Source: Leptolyngbyaceae cyanobacterium C42_A2020_001
GTDB lineage: Bacteria > Cyanobacteriota > Cyanobacteriia > Leptolyngbyales > Leptolyngbyaceae
Direction of reading: 5' to 3'
Assembly (NCBI GenBank): GCA_015272515.1
Contig: JACYLN010000061.1
Location: forward strand, 84,439-148,438
DNA length: 64,000 bases
This document shows positions 18,465 to 27,967 of this stretch, piece by piece; the stretch's first letter is position 1; every line of letters begins with the position of its first letter. Made by a program: the position numbers and the translations under genes. The notes under the pieces were generated by a model. The model was not told the origin of the DNA and did no database searches. It worked only from the letters and a program-made list of their open reading frames with translations.

Positions 18465-19592
18465 ATGAAGCGAAACCTGTTGACGACTATTTCCCTCGTT
18501 GCCTTGTGCATAATGACGCTGATCATTACTGTGAATTCTAGCCGAGCACAACGAGCTGAATTTGAATCTCCCCGACGAGCAAATCCTGATGTGACGGCTC
18601 CTGTCCCAGTTCCAAATCCTATGCCAACTGATTGCGCGATCAAGCCGGGGAAATCATCTACAGCGCCTGCCGTTCAGTCTGCTAGAAGCAATAGTTCAAC
18701 TGCTCCAATGACCCTGATGCGGTTTCGCCAATTGCAGTTTACGGATTTAGCAGATCGGTCTATCGCCCCCAAAGGAACACGACCTGCGCCAGCATATACT
18801 CCACGTGAAGAAATTGTTCTGATTCACCCGACAAACTACGGCGATCGCTTCCTGCAAGATATCAACGGCAATCCTGCAAATCTCGAACCAATTGTGGTGT
18901 TGCACGAAACGGTGGGGTCGGCAGATAACACTATCAACTTCTTTCGGACTCCCCATCCGCGTGATGCCGACCAAGCCAGTTATCATACGTTGATCGAGCG
19001 AAATGGAACCATTGTTTATCTTGTTCCACCGGACAAACGTGCTTATGGGGCTGGAAACTCCGTCTTTTTTGGCCCAAGAGGGCAAGAATCAGTTAAGACC
19101 CATCCTAAATTTCCCCCGTCAGTTAACAATTTTGCTTATCACATTTCTCTAGAAACTCCAGCCGATGGCATTAATAACGCTGACCGACACAGCGGCTACA
19201 CCGAGGCTCAATACCAATCCTTAGCCTGGCTAGTTGCAAAAACAGCCGTCGCGGACGATCGCATCACCACTCACAAGGCAGTTGATCGCTCAGGCTCACG
19301 GATGGATCCTAGAAGTTTCAGCTTCTCTAAATTCTTCCGGCTTTTGCAAACTTATAACAAAACGGATGAAATTGCGATTCGATGTACGGTTCCGCCAGAG
19401 GCGTTGCAGTCAAGGCGTTCAGTTCAATCAACCACGGCTCCCTCGTCTACTGGCAGGCAAGCAACCCCAAGCAAATCAATTCAACCCCCCCAACCAAAAC
19501 AACCCAGTTCCGCTGCTACCCAGCAACCTGCTGATACCGAAAGAAAGCCAAGTTCAACAAAACCCATCAGACGCTTTGAAAGCATTGATTAA
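18465..19592 (+). CDS. Exported N-acetylmuramoyl-L-alanine amidase (amidase_2/PGRP type)
   Basis: I chose ATG 18465, which gives a clear signal sequence (MKRNLLTTISLVALCIMTLI, then SSRAQ); an in-frame GTG lies 66 bases upstream. The roughly 375-residue product has a Pro/Ser-rich segment followed by an amidase_2 domain at about residues 125-300 with Zn ligands in VVLHETVGSAD and ITTHKAVDRSGSRMDP, and the motif ASYHTLIERNGTIVYLV. It should cut the amide bond between muramic acid and the peptide in peptidoglycan, in the periplasm. The last 80 residues are a low-complexity Gln/Pro/Ser tail. It is divergent from the BMP operon. Confidence 0.85.
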   Translation: MKRNLLTTISLVALCIMTLIITVNSSRAQRAEFESPRRANPDVTAPVPVPNPMPTDCAIKPGKSSTAPAVQSARSNSSTAPMTLMRFRQLQFTDLADRSIAPKGTRPAPAYTPREEIVLIHPTNYGDRFLQDINGNPANLEPIVVLHETVGSADNTINFFRTPHPRDADQASYHTLIERNGTIVYLVPPDKRAYGAGNSVFFGPRGQESVKTHPKFPPSVNNFAYHISLETPADGINNADRHSGYTEAQYQSLAWLVAKTAVADDRITTHKAVDRSGSRMDPRSFSFSKFFRLLQTYNKTDEIAIRCTVPPEALQSRRSVQSTTAPSSTGRQATPSKSIQPPQPKQPSSAATQQPADTERKPSSTKPIRRFESID

Positions 19593-19690
19593 CATTCAGC
19601 CGTGGTGATGCTTGAGAATGTGCCGATCCCAGTTGCTTCTACAAAAAGCAATGTGGTTGACTGGATCTCAAATGAGTTACAAATTTCTGC

Positions 19691-21016
19691 ATGAAATGGG
19701 TTGCATTCCAGGCGATCGCGGTTCCGCTATTGAGCGCTTCATTCGCTGCTGCGCTTGCTAACGTTAGTTTGGCTGCAACCCCTGCTCCGGGCGATGTTGT
19801 CGTTGAGATCAAGCTTGAGTCGTCAGGTGTTGTACCTCTCAACCCTCCTCGCGATCGCCCAACCCCTGCTTCTCCTCAAACTGCGTTTCCCAGCTTTAAT
19901 AGCCAGCAACTTGATCGCCAGCTTCAACAGTACATGGCCTATCTAGAGCGTGTTGGAACCCCCGATATCTTGATTGTAGGCAGCTCTCGTGCTTTGCAAG
20001 GGGTTGATCCACTTGCATTGCAACAAGGACTCGCGCAGCAAGGTTATTCAGGGCTGAAAATCTATAATTTTGGCATTAACGGCGCGACTGCCCAAGTTGT
20101 TGATTGGCTGCTGCACAACTTGCTCCCACCAGAACACCTGCCAAAACTGATTATCTGGGCAGACGGTTCACGCGCCTTTAACAGTGGTCGAATTGACCAA
20201 ACATTTAACAAAATTGTGACTTCGCGGGGGCATCGGTTATTGACTTCTGGAATCCGCCCAACCCCTGCTGTTTCTGCTGGGTTAAATGTGGGTCGGGTAT
20301 GTATGGATTTGCTGCCTGTACAGTTGCCGATGCCGCAGTCTGCCCAAACTGAGCTGTATGCCCGCAACGCCACAGTGGAAGCAGACGCAAAAGCGCGATC
20401 GCTAAACCCGGATTGCAAACAGCCGCTCAAACTCGTTGTTCGTCACAGCCAACCCTCAGCCCCATTCTCCCCTGGTTCAACTAACTCTCCAGAATCGTTG
20501 GGTTTTCAGACCGTTAACACTCGCTTCATCCCAGATCGTTATTTTCAACGGTATCCTCGTGTGTCAGGGGCATTCGATGCTGACTATCGTGACTTTGGGC
20601 TAGTGGGCAATCAGGCAGAAGCTTTTGAAAAGGTTGTCCGCTTTGTGAACGCTCGTCGGGTGTCGCTGGTTTTGGTGAACCTGCCCCTCACCTCTACCTA
20701 TTTGGATTCCACAAGAACATTTCACGAAGAGCGGTTTCGCAGGCGGATGCAAAATGCTTCACGTTCCAAGCGGTTTATTTTCGCTGATTTGGCGATTCAT
20801 CAGCATTTGAGCCAGAACCAGTATTTCGCAGATCCCAGCCATCTTAACCGATATGGAGCAACTGCTGTTTCGCTTCAACTCAGCAAAGAGCTAGCTGGTA
20901 CGCTATCTACTGCGTTGCCCCGCAAGGCGCTAATTCCGTCCATACAACAATTCTCAACAGAGAACTGGCGTTGTAACAGTGCCTGTTTGTATCTCCCTCG
21001 CATGTTCTCCGGGTAG
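19691..21016 (+). CDS. SGNH-like exported protein (DUF1574-type)
   Basis: The 441-residue protein starts with a signal-like hydrophobic stretch (WVAFQAIAVPLLSASFAAALANVSLA). It shows SGNH-hydrolase-like blocks: ILIVGSSRALQGVDP with the putative nucleophile Ser, YNFGINGATAQVVDWLL, LIIWADGSRAFNSG, and DPSHLNRYGA carrying the Asp/His pair near the C-terminus. Such proteins are often linked to cell-surface polysaccharide acetylation or export, which fits the sugar transferase gene that follows, but the substrate is not known. The C-terminal tail after KALIPS is unlike the core and may be variable. Confidence 0.7.
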   Translation: MKWVAFQAIAVPLLSASFAAALANVSLAATPAPGDVVVEIKLESSGVVPLNPPRDRPTPASPQTAFPSFNSQQLDRQLQQYMAYLERVGTPDILIVGSSRALQGVDPLALQQGLAQQGYSGLKIYNFGINGATAQVVDWLLHNLLPPEHLPKLIIWADGSRAFNSGRIDQTFNKIVTSRGHRLLTSGIRPTPAVSAGLNVGRVCMDLLPVQLPMPQSAQTELYARNATVEADAKARSLNPDCKQPLKLVVRHSQPSAPFSPGSTNSPESLGFQTVNTRFIPDRYFQRYPRVSGAFDADYRDFGLVGNQAEAFEKVVRFVNARRVSLVLVNLPLTSTYLDSTRTFHEERFRRRMQNASRSKRFIFADLAIHQHLSQNQYFADPSHLNRYGATAVSLQLSKELAGTLSTALPRKALIPSIQQFSTENWRCNSACLYLPRMFSG

Positions 21017-21183
21017 GGGTAGTACCACCAGTCAGCGTTGCTTCATGATATTTTGATGATTCTTTTCAGTAAGGGCACTGAGACATTTACTGGTTTTAGT
21101 TTTTGCTCGTCAACGTAAAGCAACCATATTGGATCTTTATAAATTCAGATCGCAATTCAAAGATTGAGCAAATGCTTTAACTT

Positions 21184-21975
21184 TTGCTATTCAATTTCAG
21201 GGAATTTACCTATGGTGAGGGGGAGGCACATCCGAGTCATTCATCTAACGGGGTTAACGCTGTGGTGGCTACTTCCAATTCTTCACCAATCGAACCATTA
21301 TCGCTTGAGCAAGCGAAGCAAAAGGTTTTCTCGACCCTAACCCCTAAGTATGTTCGTCCTGCTCAGGTGCATCCTTCAGTTAATTCCAGGCTCAAACGAT
21401 TGATTGATATTACTGGTGCTCTAATTGGTCTCACCATTACTGCGCTGGTGGCAATTCCTGTTGCGATCGCGACTCAACTAGACAATCCTGGTCCTATTTT
21501 TTATAGCCAAATCCGTTGTGGTTATGGTGGGAAAACGTTTCGCATCTGGAAATTCCGCTCGATGGTCACAAATGCGGACAATTTGAAGCATTTGGTCTAC
21601 AACGAAGCGAAAGGCGGAATTTTTAAGAACCGTAATGATCCCAGAGTGACACGGGTTGGACGGTTTCTTCGCAAAACTAGTCTGGATGAATTGCCTCAGT
21701 TTTGGAACGTTTTGAAAGGTGATATGAGCCTGGTAGGAACACGACCTCCCACAGTAGACGAAGTGTTGGGCTACAAGCGTCATCATTGGGAACGTCTGAA
21801 CGTGAAGCCTGGAATTACGGGAGAGTGGCAAGCAAACGGACGTTCGACAGTCTTAAATTTTGAAGAAATTGTTGCAATGGATGTGGCTTATCAGAAGAAG
21901 TGGTCTGTTGCATACGACTTGAAGCTTATTCTGAAGACGATTCTGGTCGTTTTGATGAAGAAGGGCGCTTTTTAA
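21184..21975 (+). CDS. Membrane sugar-phosphate transferase (WbaP/WcaJ/PglC family)
   Basis: The 263-residue enzyme transfers a hexose-1-phosphate from a nucleotide sugar to undecaprenyl phosphate, the first step of exopolysaccharide or glycan assembly. One hydrophobic helix (ALIGLTITALVAIPVAIA, about residues 78-95) precedes the catalytic core with QIRCGYGGKTFRIWKFRSM, RVTRVGRFLRKTSLDELPQ (the Asp-Glu dyad) and GDMSLVGTRPP. It is the short form lacking the multi-span N-terminal domain. The start is uncertain: TTG 21184 gives the longest frame, and no ATG precedes the core, so a GTG near 21260 is an alternative. The stop lies within a 12-base tandem duplication. Confidence 0.85.
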   Translation: MLFNFREFTYGEGEAHPSHSSNGVNAVVATSNSSPIEPLSLEQAKQKVFSTLTPKYVRPAQVHPSVNSRLKRLIDITGALIGLTITALVAIPVAIATQLDNPGPIFYSQIRCGYGGKTFRIWKFRSMVTNADNLKHLVYNEAKGGIFKNRNDPRVTRVGRFLRKTSLDELPQFWNVLKGDMSLVGTRPPTVDEVLGYKRHHWERLNVKPGITGEWQANGRSTVLNFEEIVAMDVAYQKKWSVAYDLKLILKTILVVLMKKGAF

Positions 21976-21994
21976 TTCAATGTTTAATTCAATG
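21971..21994 (+). repeat. 12-base tandem duplication over a stop codon
   Basis: TTTAATTCAATG is repeated exactly at 21971-21982 and 21983-21994. The first copy contains the TAA stop (21973-21975) of the sugar transferase gene, so the coding sequence is unaffected and the second copy is untranslated. It is similar in size to the 11-base duplication that broke the gene at 651-1563. Confidence 0.8.
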
Positions 21995-22055
21995 TTTGAG
22001 CTGTGTGGTTCCTCCTGAGCCAGTGTTGAAACGCTGGTTACTTCCTGCGAGGTAT

Positions 22056-22090
22056 ACAGGGACGAGTCTATTAGGACTTGTCCCTGTTTT
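22056..22090 (+). terminator. Rho-independent terminator after the sugar transferase gene
   Basis: ACAGGGACGAGTC (22056-22068) pairs with GGACTTGTCCCTGT (22074-22087) with one wobble, a short loop, and a TTTT end (22087-22090). It closes the upstream transcript before pgsA, which starts 51 bases later and so probably has its own promoter overlapping or following this hairpin. Confidence 0.6.
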
Positions 22091-22140
22091 GTATTGGCAG
22101 ATATGGTACTCACAGATGCATCGTGGAGAACGAGATTGCC

Positions 22141-22695
22141 ATGAATATTCCAACCTGGGTGACTGTTACTCGTCTATTGGCTGTGCCACCCATCCTACTG
22201 GGCTTAAGTCATCCAACGGCAGAGATGCGATGGATTGTTTGTGGAATTTTTTTGGTTGGCGCAGGTACCGATTGGGTGGATGGCTATTTGGCACGAAAAC
22301 TGAATCAAGTAACTGACTTGGGAAAATTTCTCGATCCACTGGTCGATAAATTACTGGTGTTGGCTCCGTTGCTGTCGCTGGTTGAACTGGGGCAAATTCC
22401 AGGGTGGGGAGTATTTTTGATCCTGGCGCGGGAGTTAACGATCGCAGGTTGGCGAGTTAGCCCCAATTTGCAGGGGAGTTCAGAAATTAAAGGAGCCAAT
22501 CGCTGGGGCAAGCTGAAAACGGTGAGCCAGATTGTGGCGATCGCGCTGCTGATTGCGCCCCTACCTCAACAATGGCAAACCCCTACGTTGGTTGTGTTTT
22601 GGCTGAGTGTGGCGTTAACGCTGATTTCTGGTGCAATTTATCTCATTCCCAGTGCGCCTCAAACGTCACCAGTTCAAGGAGAGTACCAGAAATAA
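22141..22695 (+). CDS. pgsA: CDP-diacylglycerol-glycerol-3-phosphate 3-phosphatidyltransferase
   Basis: PgsA makes phosphatidylglycerol phosphate, the precursor of phosphatidylglycerol, essential in thylakoid membranes. ATG 22141 gives MNIPTWVTVTRLL, the usual N-terminus; a longer in-frame start at 22078 would run through a terminator hairpin. The 184-residue length is normal. The CDP-alcohol phosphotransferase signature is complete: DWVDGYLARKLNQ and GKFLDPLVDKL (DxxDGxxAR...GxxxDxxxD). About four to five hydrophobic helices are visible. The 3' end overlaps the convergent ChaN-like gene by 22 bases. Confidence 0.94.
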   Translation: MNIPTWVTVTRLLAVPPILLGLSHPTAEMRWIVCGIFLVGAGTDWVDGYLARKLNQVTDLGKFLDPLVDKLLVLAPLLSLVELGQIPGWGVFLILARELTIAGWRVSPNLQGSSEIKGANRWGKLKTVSQIVAIALLIAPLPQQWQTPTLVVFWLSVALTLISGAIYLIPSAPQTSPVQGEYQK

Positions 22696-23579
22696 TCTGC
22701 GATCGCCCGTTCCGCTTTCACATCATCGGGTGGGTTAAGCAAAACCGTGACTTGTTTCAACGGTCTGGTGGGGCGCAGGGGAGCAATGCGACGAGCCACC
22801 CGGTTTGGAATGCCATCTCGAAAAATAACGTGCCCCTGCCCAACCAGGACAACTACAAGGGCGTTGGGCTGTTTTTGCAGCATGGTTGCAATTCGGTCTG
22901 CCATTGTTTCATCCCACAACACCTGTGCCAGAAAAAACCGTTCAAAGTCGCTGCTGGTGCCTTTATCTTGATGAATCTCATCATAAATTTGACGAATGCG
23001 TTGCCGATAGGCTTCTGGTTTAGCCAAAATTGCCGATTTGGGTGGAATCCACTGTTGCTCTGCCAATGTCAAATTATCTAATCCAAACCGCGCCACTTTA
23101 CGGGTCACCTCGCTGGGGGTGTTAAGCGCCACAATAGGCAGTTGCTGCTCTTTGGCAAACCTCACAATTGGAGCATACAGTTCCCAGGGGTAGCCCCAAC
23201 GACGCTTGTAGTCTGTTTGCTGAATTAGGGCACTTTCCGTAATCTCACCAGCCAGGTAGCGGTCTAATGCTGCTTGATACGGGCGCTGAAACATCTCCAT
23301 CCCGATCGCTAGAAACGGGCGTTGTTGGTGCAGCGATTGCAGAATTTCTAACTGTAATTCATGGTCCTCCGGGCGATCGTGGGTTTCGGCGAGGTACACA
23401 ACATCAGCCCGAATTAACTGAGCCATCACCTCATCCCTGCTCTGTTGCTGTTGCTGTTGCAGGCTATAGATTTGGGATTCCTTTGTTGAACTAATCGGTT
23501 CAGCTTGGACAGGGGAAATCAGAAAGATCAATACTCCCAGCAGCAAAACCCATCGACTGAGATGTTGATAAGGGATCAT
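22674..23579 (-). CDS. ChaN-like exported protein (haem-binding lipoprotein family)
   Basis: The fold is recognised from DVVYLAETHDRPEDHELQ, LAIGMEMFQRPYQAALD, RWGYPWELYAPIV and VVVLVGQGHVIF. Characterised members bind haem or iron-related ligands at the outer membrane, which is only a family-level inference here. I chose the ATG at 23577-23579, which has an AGGA 6 bases upstream and gives a good signal sequence (MIPYQHLSRWVLLLGVLIFL, then ISPVQA); GTG 23609 is the longest alternative. The signal lacks a clear lipobox Cys. Length is about 301 residues. Its 3' end overlaps pgsA tail to tail. Confidence 0.8.
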   Translation of the reverse strand: MIPYQHLSRWVLLLGVLIFLISPVQAEPISSTKESQIYSLQQQQQQSRDEVMAQLIRADVVYLAETHDRPEDHELQLEILQSLHQQRPFLAIGMEMFQRPYQAALDRYLAGEITESALIQQTDYKRRWGYPWELYAPIVRFAKEQQLPIVALNTPSEVTRKVARFGLDNLTLAEQQWIPPKSAILAKPEAYRQRIRQIYDEIHQDKGTSSDFERFFLAQVLWDETMADRIATMLQKQPNALVVVLVGQGHVIFRDGIPNRVARRIAPLRPTRPLKQVTVLLNPPDDVKAERAIADYFWYSP

Positions 23580-23727
23580 AAACATTCCTCGCCACTCATG
23601 CTCGCTCACCCAATAAGGCAGTATGACATTTGTATACCGCTAGCTATCCTGGAGGTATAGGGAGTGAGATCGCGCAGAGGCGATTTCAAAGGCACTGGGT
23701 TTAGTCTCCGTTTATGGGCAAGTTTCA

Positions 23728-25374
23728 ATGCTGAGTACGCCAGACAGCCAAGATTTTTTGCAGGCTGCTACTGAAAGAGCCGAGCTGATTGAAAAGCTGC
23801 TTGCGATCGGCACAGCCCTCTCTAGCACTCACGATCTAGAAGAATTACTGAGTTTGATCCTGTCTAAAAGTCGGGAAATTACGTTTAGTGATGCTGGAAG
23901 TGTTTATCTGATCAAACACGATGGTGATGTCCCCAGTCTTTTGTTTAAAGTTGCTCAAAACTTTTCAAAACCGGCGATGTCCTTTCGAGAGTTTGGAATG
24001 CCATTGACCCATAAGAGCTTGGCAGGTTATGTGGCATTAACCGGAGAAACCTTGAACTTGCCGGATGCGTATGAACTCTCAACCGATGTGCCCTATCAAC
24101 TCGATCGCAGTTTTGACCGAAGCATCGGCTATCGCACCCGGTCGGTTTTGGTTCTGCCCATGCAAAACCAGAAAGGTGAAACAATTGGGGTTTTGCAACT
24201 CATCAACCGCAAAATTTCACCGGAGAGCGTGATCACCCCTGAAAATGTTCTGGAAGTGGCGCAACCGTTTTCGGAATGGGAGGAGCGAATTGTGCGATCG
24301 CTGGCGAGTCAGGCAGCGATTTCGATTGAACGGACTCATCTGCAAGAAAGTATTGAGCAACTATTTGAGGGATTTGTCAAAGCCGCTGTTCAAATTATTG
24401 AAACTCGCGACCCTTGTACATCAGGACATTCAGAACGAGTGGCTGATTTAACGGTTCGCCTCAGTCAGGAAGTAAGTGATATTTGCAGTGGTTCCTTCGC
24501 AGGGGTGCGGTTTAGCGATCGCCAGATTCAGGAAATCCGCTATGCCGCACTATTACACGACTTCGGCAAAGTAGGAGTGCCAGAGGCAATTTTGGTAAAA
24601 GCCAAAAAGCTTTACCCCTTGCAGCTAGAGGTTGTGAAGAATCGATTTGGGTTGGTGCGCCGCACGTTGGAGATGGACTGCGCTCAAGCAAAGTATCGCC
24701 ATCTGGTTGAACACCCTAACCATCTGCTAAAGCATCCTGACCTATCAACGGTTGACTGCCCTCACTGCCAGCGATTAGAACAATTGGATACCGAACTGGC
24801 AGAAAAATTAGCTGAACTGGATCATTACTGGCAGGTTTTGTTGGAAGCTAATGAACCCAGAATTTTGGCGGAAGAACCCTTGATGCAGCTAAAAGAGATT
24901 TGTCAGTATACCTACCGCGATGCGGATGGGAAGCATAAGCCGCTCATTAGCATGGAGGAAATGGAACAACTCATTGTTCGGCGCGGCAATCTCACAGAGG
25001 CAGAGCGGTTGTCTATTCAATCCCACGTCACCCACACCTATCAATTCTTAAGACGCATTCCCTGGACAAAAGAGCTACAGGATGTGCCTGCGATTGCCTA
25101 TGGACATCACGAAAAGCTAGATGGCAGCGGCTACCCTCGTGGACTACAAGCTTCAGAAATCCCAATTCAGTCGCAAATTATGGCGATCGCAGACATTTAC
25201 GACGCGTTAACGGCGGGCGACCGTCCCTATAAACGGGGATTACATCCAATCGCCGCGTTAACAATTTTGAAACAAGAATCGGCTCACAACAAACTTAACC
25301 CCAACCTTGTACAGTTATTTGAGCAGCGGCAAGTTTTTTCTGTCATTGGGCATAATTTGGTTGATCCAAATTAA
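23728..25374 (+). CDS. GAF and HD-GYP domain protein, predicted cyclic-di-GMP phosphodiesterase
   Basis: The 548-residue soluble protein has a GAF sensor domain at about 20-205 and an HD-GYP domain at 210-540. The metal and catalytic motifs are kept: SGHSERVADL, LLHDFGKVGVP (His277-Asp278), the later His in QSHVTHTYQFL, GHHEKLDGSGYPRGL (the GYP at 468-470) and IADIYDALTAGDRPYK. An insertion of about 130 residues between the HD and the second His pair carries a CPHC motif that might bind metal. Cyclic-di-GMP hydrolysis is predicted from the family. It is a single-gene unit, transcribed divergently from the ChaN-like gene. Confidence 0.9.
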   Translation: MLSTPDSQDFLQAATERAELIEKLLAIGTALSSTHDLEELLSLILSKSREITFSDAGSVYLIKHDGDVPSLLFKVAQNFSKPAMSFREFGMPLTHKSLAGYVALTGETLNLPDAYELSTDVPYQLDRSFDRSIGYRTRSVLVLPMQNQKGETIGVLQLINRKISPESVITPENVLEVAQPFSEWEERIVRSLASQAAISIERTHLQESIEQLFEGFVKAAVQIIETRDPCTSGHSERVADLTVRLSQEVSDICSGSFAGVRFSDRQIQEIRYAALLHDFGKVGVPEAILVKAKKLYPLQLEVVKNRFGLVRRTLEMDCAQAKYRHLVEHPNHLLKHPDLSTVDCPHCQRLEQLDTELAEKLAELDHYWQVLLEANEPRILAEEPLMQLKEICQYTYRDADGKHKPLISMEEMEQLIVRRGNLTEAERLSIQSHVTHTYQFLRRIPWTKELQDVPAIAYGHHEKLDGSGYPRGLQASEIPIQSQIMAIADIYDALTAGDRPYKRGLHPIAALTILKQESAHNKLNPNLVQLFEQRQVFSVIGHNLVDPN

Positions 25375-25585
25375 ACAATCAGTTAATTCCCCTAAAAATC
25401 TGACTTTCAGCCATTTTAGTCTGGGGTTTTGTAGTTCAAATTACATTTCGCGCTTGATCCAGCCATTAATCTAGACTACGCTTAAGCTGAGTAAGGTTGT
25501 AGTGGAAAACTGAATTAGGATCAGTCTTAGTCTAGACAGATACGAAACCAGTCACCCTACTTTGGTGTGAGGAGGACTAAACATA

Positions 25586-27373
25586 ATGTCAAATGCTTTC
25601 TTCAAGTCATTGCTAGTTAGCCCCGCAGTTTTGGGGGCTGTTTTAGCGATCGCTGGACCTGCGGTTTCAGCTGAAACCAAAGTCGCTGAGTCTCAAGTAG
25701 CAGAAGCTGCTAGTCAAACTCAGATAGTTTCTGATTCTCAAAATTTAACTGCGGTTACGCCAGAACTGCCTGCCGCTTCCTTGAGTGGAAGCTTTGAGCA
25801 AAAGTTGGCTCAAGCACTTCCCAGTCAGAACAGTGTAGATTCGCTGGAGAACACCTCCGGTACGTTGAACCAGATCAACCAATACGTTCGCGAAGGTCGT
25901 TCTAATCGTGCAGGTCAAGTTACCTCCGTTTCTCAATTCTCGGATGTAAGACCAACCGACTGGGCATACCAAGCATTACAGTCCCTGGTTGAGCGCTACG
26001 GTTGTATCGTTGGTTATCCTGACAAGACTTATCGCGGCAACCGCGCTATGACTCGCTACGAGTTTGCCGCTGGTTTGAACGCATGTTTGGACAAAATTCA
26101 AGAATTGATTGCGGCTGCAACCGCTGATTTTGTTCGCAAGGAAGACTTGGAAGTTGTTAAGCGCTTGCAGGAAGAGTTTGCAGCTGAATTGTCCGCGTTG
26201 CGTGGTCGTGTAGAAGCACTAGAAGTCCGCACTGCAACGCTTGAGAAGCAGCAATTTTCTACTACCACCAAGTTGTCTGGAGAAGTTATTTTTGCAGTTA
26301 CAGATGAGTTCGCTCAACCTGGTGACAACGAAACCGTATTCCAAAATCGGGTTCGTTTAACTCTGTCGAGCAGCTTTAGCGGTCAAGACAAGTTGATTGT
26401 TCGTCTTGCTGCTGGTAATGCTAACCGATTCAGAGCGTTTGACCTTGCTGGTAACCAGATTGGAGACGTTTTTGAAGGTAGTCAGACCTTTAACCTGGGT
26501 AACACGGGTGGTAACCGTGTGCTAGCAGATTGGGTTGCTTACTACTTCCCCGTTGGCGAAAACATTCAAGTCTATATCCCTGCATTTGCTGGTCTGTTCT
26601 ATGACTTGTTCCCCACTCACGCTGGCTATCTAGAAGACTTTGATGGTGGTAACGGTGCTCTGTCTCTGTTTGCTCAACGCAACCCCATCTATAACATTGG
26701 TGGTGGCGCGGGTGCTGCTGCAACTTTCGGAGTTGGCAAGCCCCTTTCCCTCAGCGTTGGTTACATGGCTGACACTGCAAACAACCCTGCTCGTGGCAAT
26801 GGCTTGTTTGATGGCAGCTACACTGCAATGGGTCAGATTAACTTCACTCCCAATGAGAAGTTCTCGATTGGCTTGACCTATGTCAACGCCTTCAAGAAGC
26901 AAGGAAATGGAATCTTTAACTTTGGTGGTGATGCTTCTTCCACTCTGGTTGGTTCTCGGTTTGCCAACTTTATTGGCCGCACCTTGACTGGACCTGAAGG
27001 TTCAGTAGTCAACGGTGGTGGTGTTTCCGCTGTCTTCAAGTTGTCCGATACCTTCGCAATCAATGCTTGGGGATCTGTCTTTGACATAGACGGTCTGCGA
27101 GATGGTAGAGGTTCCATTGATGTTTGGACCTATGCACTAGGTCTGTCTTTTGCAGACTTTGGCAAGAAGGGTAACCTTCTGGGTCTGATCGCGGGTACCG
27201 AGCCTTACGAAGGTGGCAGAGGAGATGTACCCATCCACGTTGAAGGGTTCTATCGTATTCGGTTGAATGACAACATCTCGATTACTCCAGGTGTAATCTG
27301 GGTCGTCAACTCTGACCAGAACGATGATAAGGACACACTCATCGGTACTGTGAGAACAACCTTTACGTTCTAG
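25586..27373 (+). CDS. SLH-domain outer-membrane porin (cyanobacterial OprB/Som type)
   Basis: The 595-residue protein has a signal peptide (to AVSAE, about residue 29), a linker, an S-layer homology domain at about 118-170 (FSDVRPTDWAYQALQSLVER... YPDKTYRGNRAMTRYEFAA) that anchors to the peptidoglycan-linked polymer, a coiled coil at about 185-222, and a beta-barrel ending TFTF with the C-terminal Phe needed for barrel assembly. Cyanobacterial members form the major outer-membrane channels and some take part in inorganic-ion (iron) uptake. An AGGAGG-like ribosome site (GGAGGACTAAACATA) precedes ATG 25586. A perfect terminator follows. The gene's regular codon use suggests high expression. 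Confidence 0.92.
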   Translation: MSNAFFKSLLVSPAVLGAVLAIAGPAVSAETKVAESQVAEAASQTQIVSDSQNLTAVTPELPAASLSGSFEQKLAQALPSQNSVDSLENTSGTLNQINQYVREGRSNRAGQVTSVSQFSDVRPTDWAYQALQSLVERYGCIVGYPDKTYRGNRAMTRYEFAAGLNACLDKIQELIAAATADFVRKEDLEVVKRLQEEFAAELSALRGRVEALEVRTATLEKQQFSTTTKLSGEVIFAVTDEFAQPGDNETVFQNRVRLTLSSSFSGQDKLIVRLAAGNANRFRAFDLAGNQIGDVFEGSQTFNLGNTGGNRVLADWVAYYFPVGENIQVYIPAFAGLFYDLFPTHAGYLEDFDGGNGALSLFAQRNPIYNIGGGAGAAATFGVGKPLSLSVGYMADTANNPARGNGLFDGSYTAMGQINFTPNEKFSIGLTYVNAFKKQGNGIFNFGGDASSTLVGSRFANFIGRTLTGPEGSVVNGGGVSAVFKLSDTFAINAWGSVFDIDGLRDGRGSIDVWTYALGLSFADFGKKGNLLGLIAGTEPYEGGRGDVPIHVEGFYRIRLNDNISITPGVIWVVNSDQNDDKDTLIGTVRTTFTF

Positions 27374-27392
27374 TTCTCCAGTTATTTAACTG

Positions 27393-27425
27393 AAAAGCCC
27401 CACAGTTGTGGGGCTTTTGTTTTTT
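27393..27425 (+). terminator. Porin gene terminator
   Basis: AAAAGCCCCACA (27393-27404) and TGTGGGGCTTTT (27407-27418) form a perfect 12-base inverted repeat, with a T-run at 27420-27425. It sits 20 bases after the porin stop and, because the stem ends in A and T tracts, could act in both directions. Confidence 0.9.
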
Positions 27426-27967
27426 CTTGCGATCGCCCCACTGTCATCCTAAACGGGCGCAAATTTACCAGAATCATCTGAGTCGATGATTAGAAAAGAG
27501 CAACGGATGAAACTTAATTCACCGATCTGTGGGGCACAAGCGGCGGAATCAATCAATCAGGGTTTTTTGTATGCTCAGTTCAAGGTCAAACCCGTTCCGA
27601 TTTACTCTCTTTTGAACCCTGAACTTCGCCCAATCATGCTTATGCAACCCGATTCAGGCAAGCCATCTAATCCCTGGATTCAGTTCACTCGATCAAGTCA
27701 TTGTCATCAAAACTGCCTAAACAACAATAATAGTTGTGACGCAAACCCGAGTATTCCAATAGTGGGTTATCCCTCCCCAGACGGTAGCGAAACGATTGAG
27801 AATTGCAAAGATACCTCCTCGCAGCGATGTTTGAGTCACTGTTGGCACAGTGCAGCTAGCTCTACCAAACGATGTTTGGTTGCTTGTTGGAGGAGACAAT
27901 GATTAACAAGGGTAATGCACAATAACTGTTAAGAAGGCTTCTAACGCCTCGCCTACCTGATTTTATT
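27426..27967. other. Intergenic region without a convincing gene
   Basis: No family or good start was found in 542 bases. A 138-codon plus frame (27486-27902) and a 60-codon minus frame exist but have no recognisable motif and no convincing ribosome site. A small perfect hairpin, CCAAAC-GAT-GTTTGG, lies at 27865-27879, and a GTTGGAGGAG-like ribosome site occurs at 27885-27895 without a following frame. A small RNA is possible but not shown. Confidence 0.4.

Noticed and set aside
25470..25536. Two TCTAGA-centred palindromes before the porin as a Fur or other operator
   Set aside because: Too short and not matching a consensus I can name; spacing gives no support.
27486..27902. 138-codon plus-strand open frame after the porin
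   Set aside because: No recognisable motif, poor ribosome site and no protein-like pattern; treated as non-coding.
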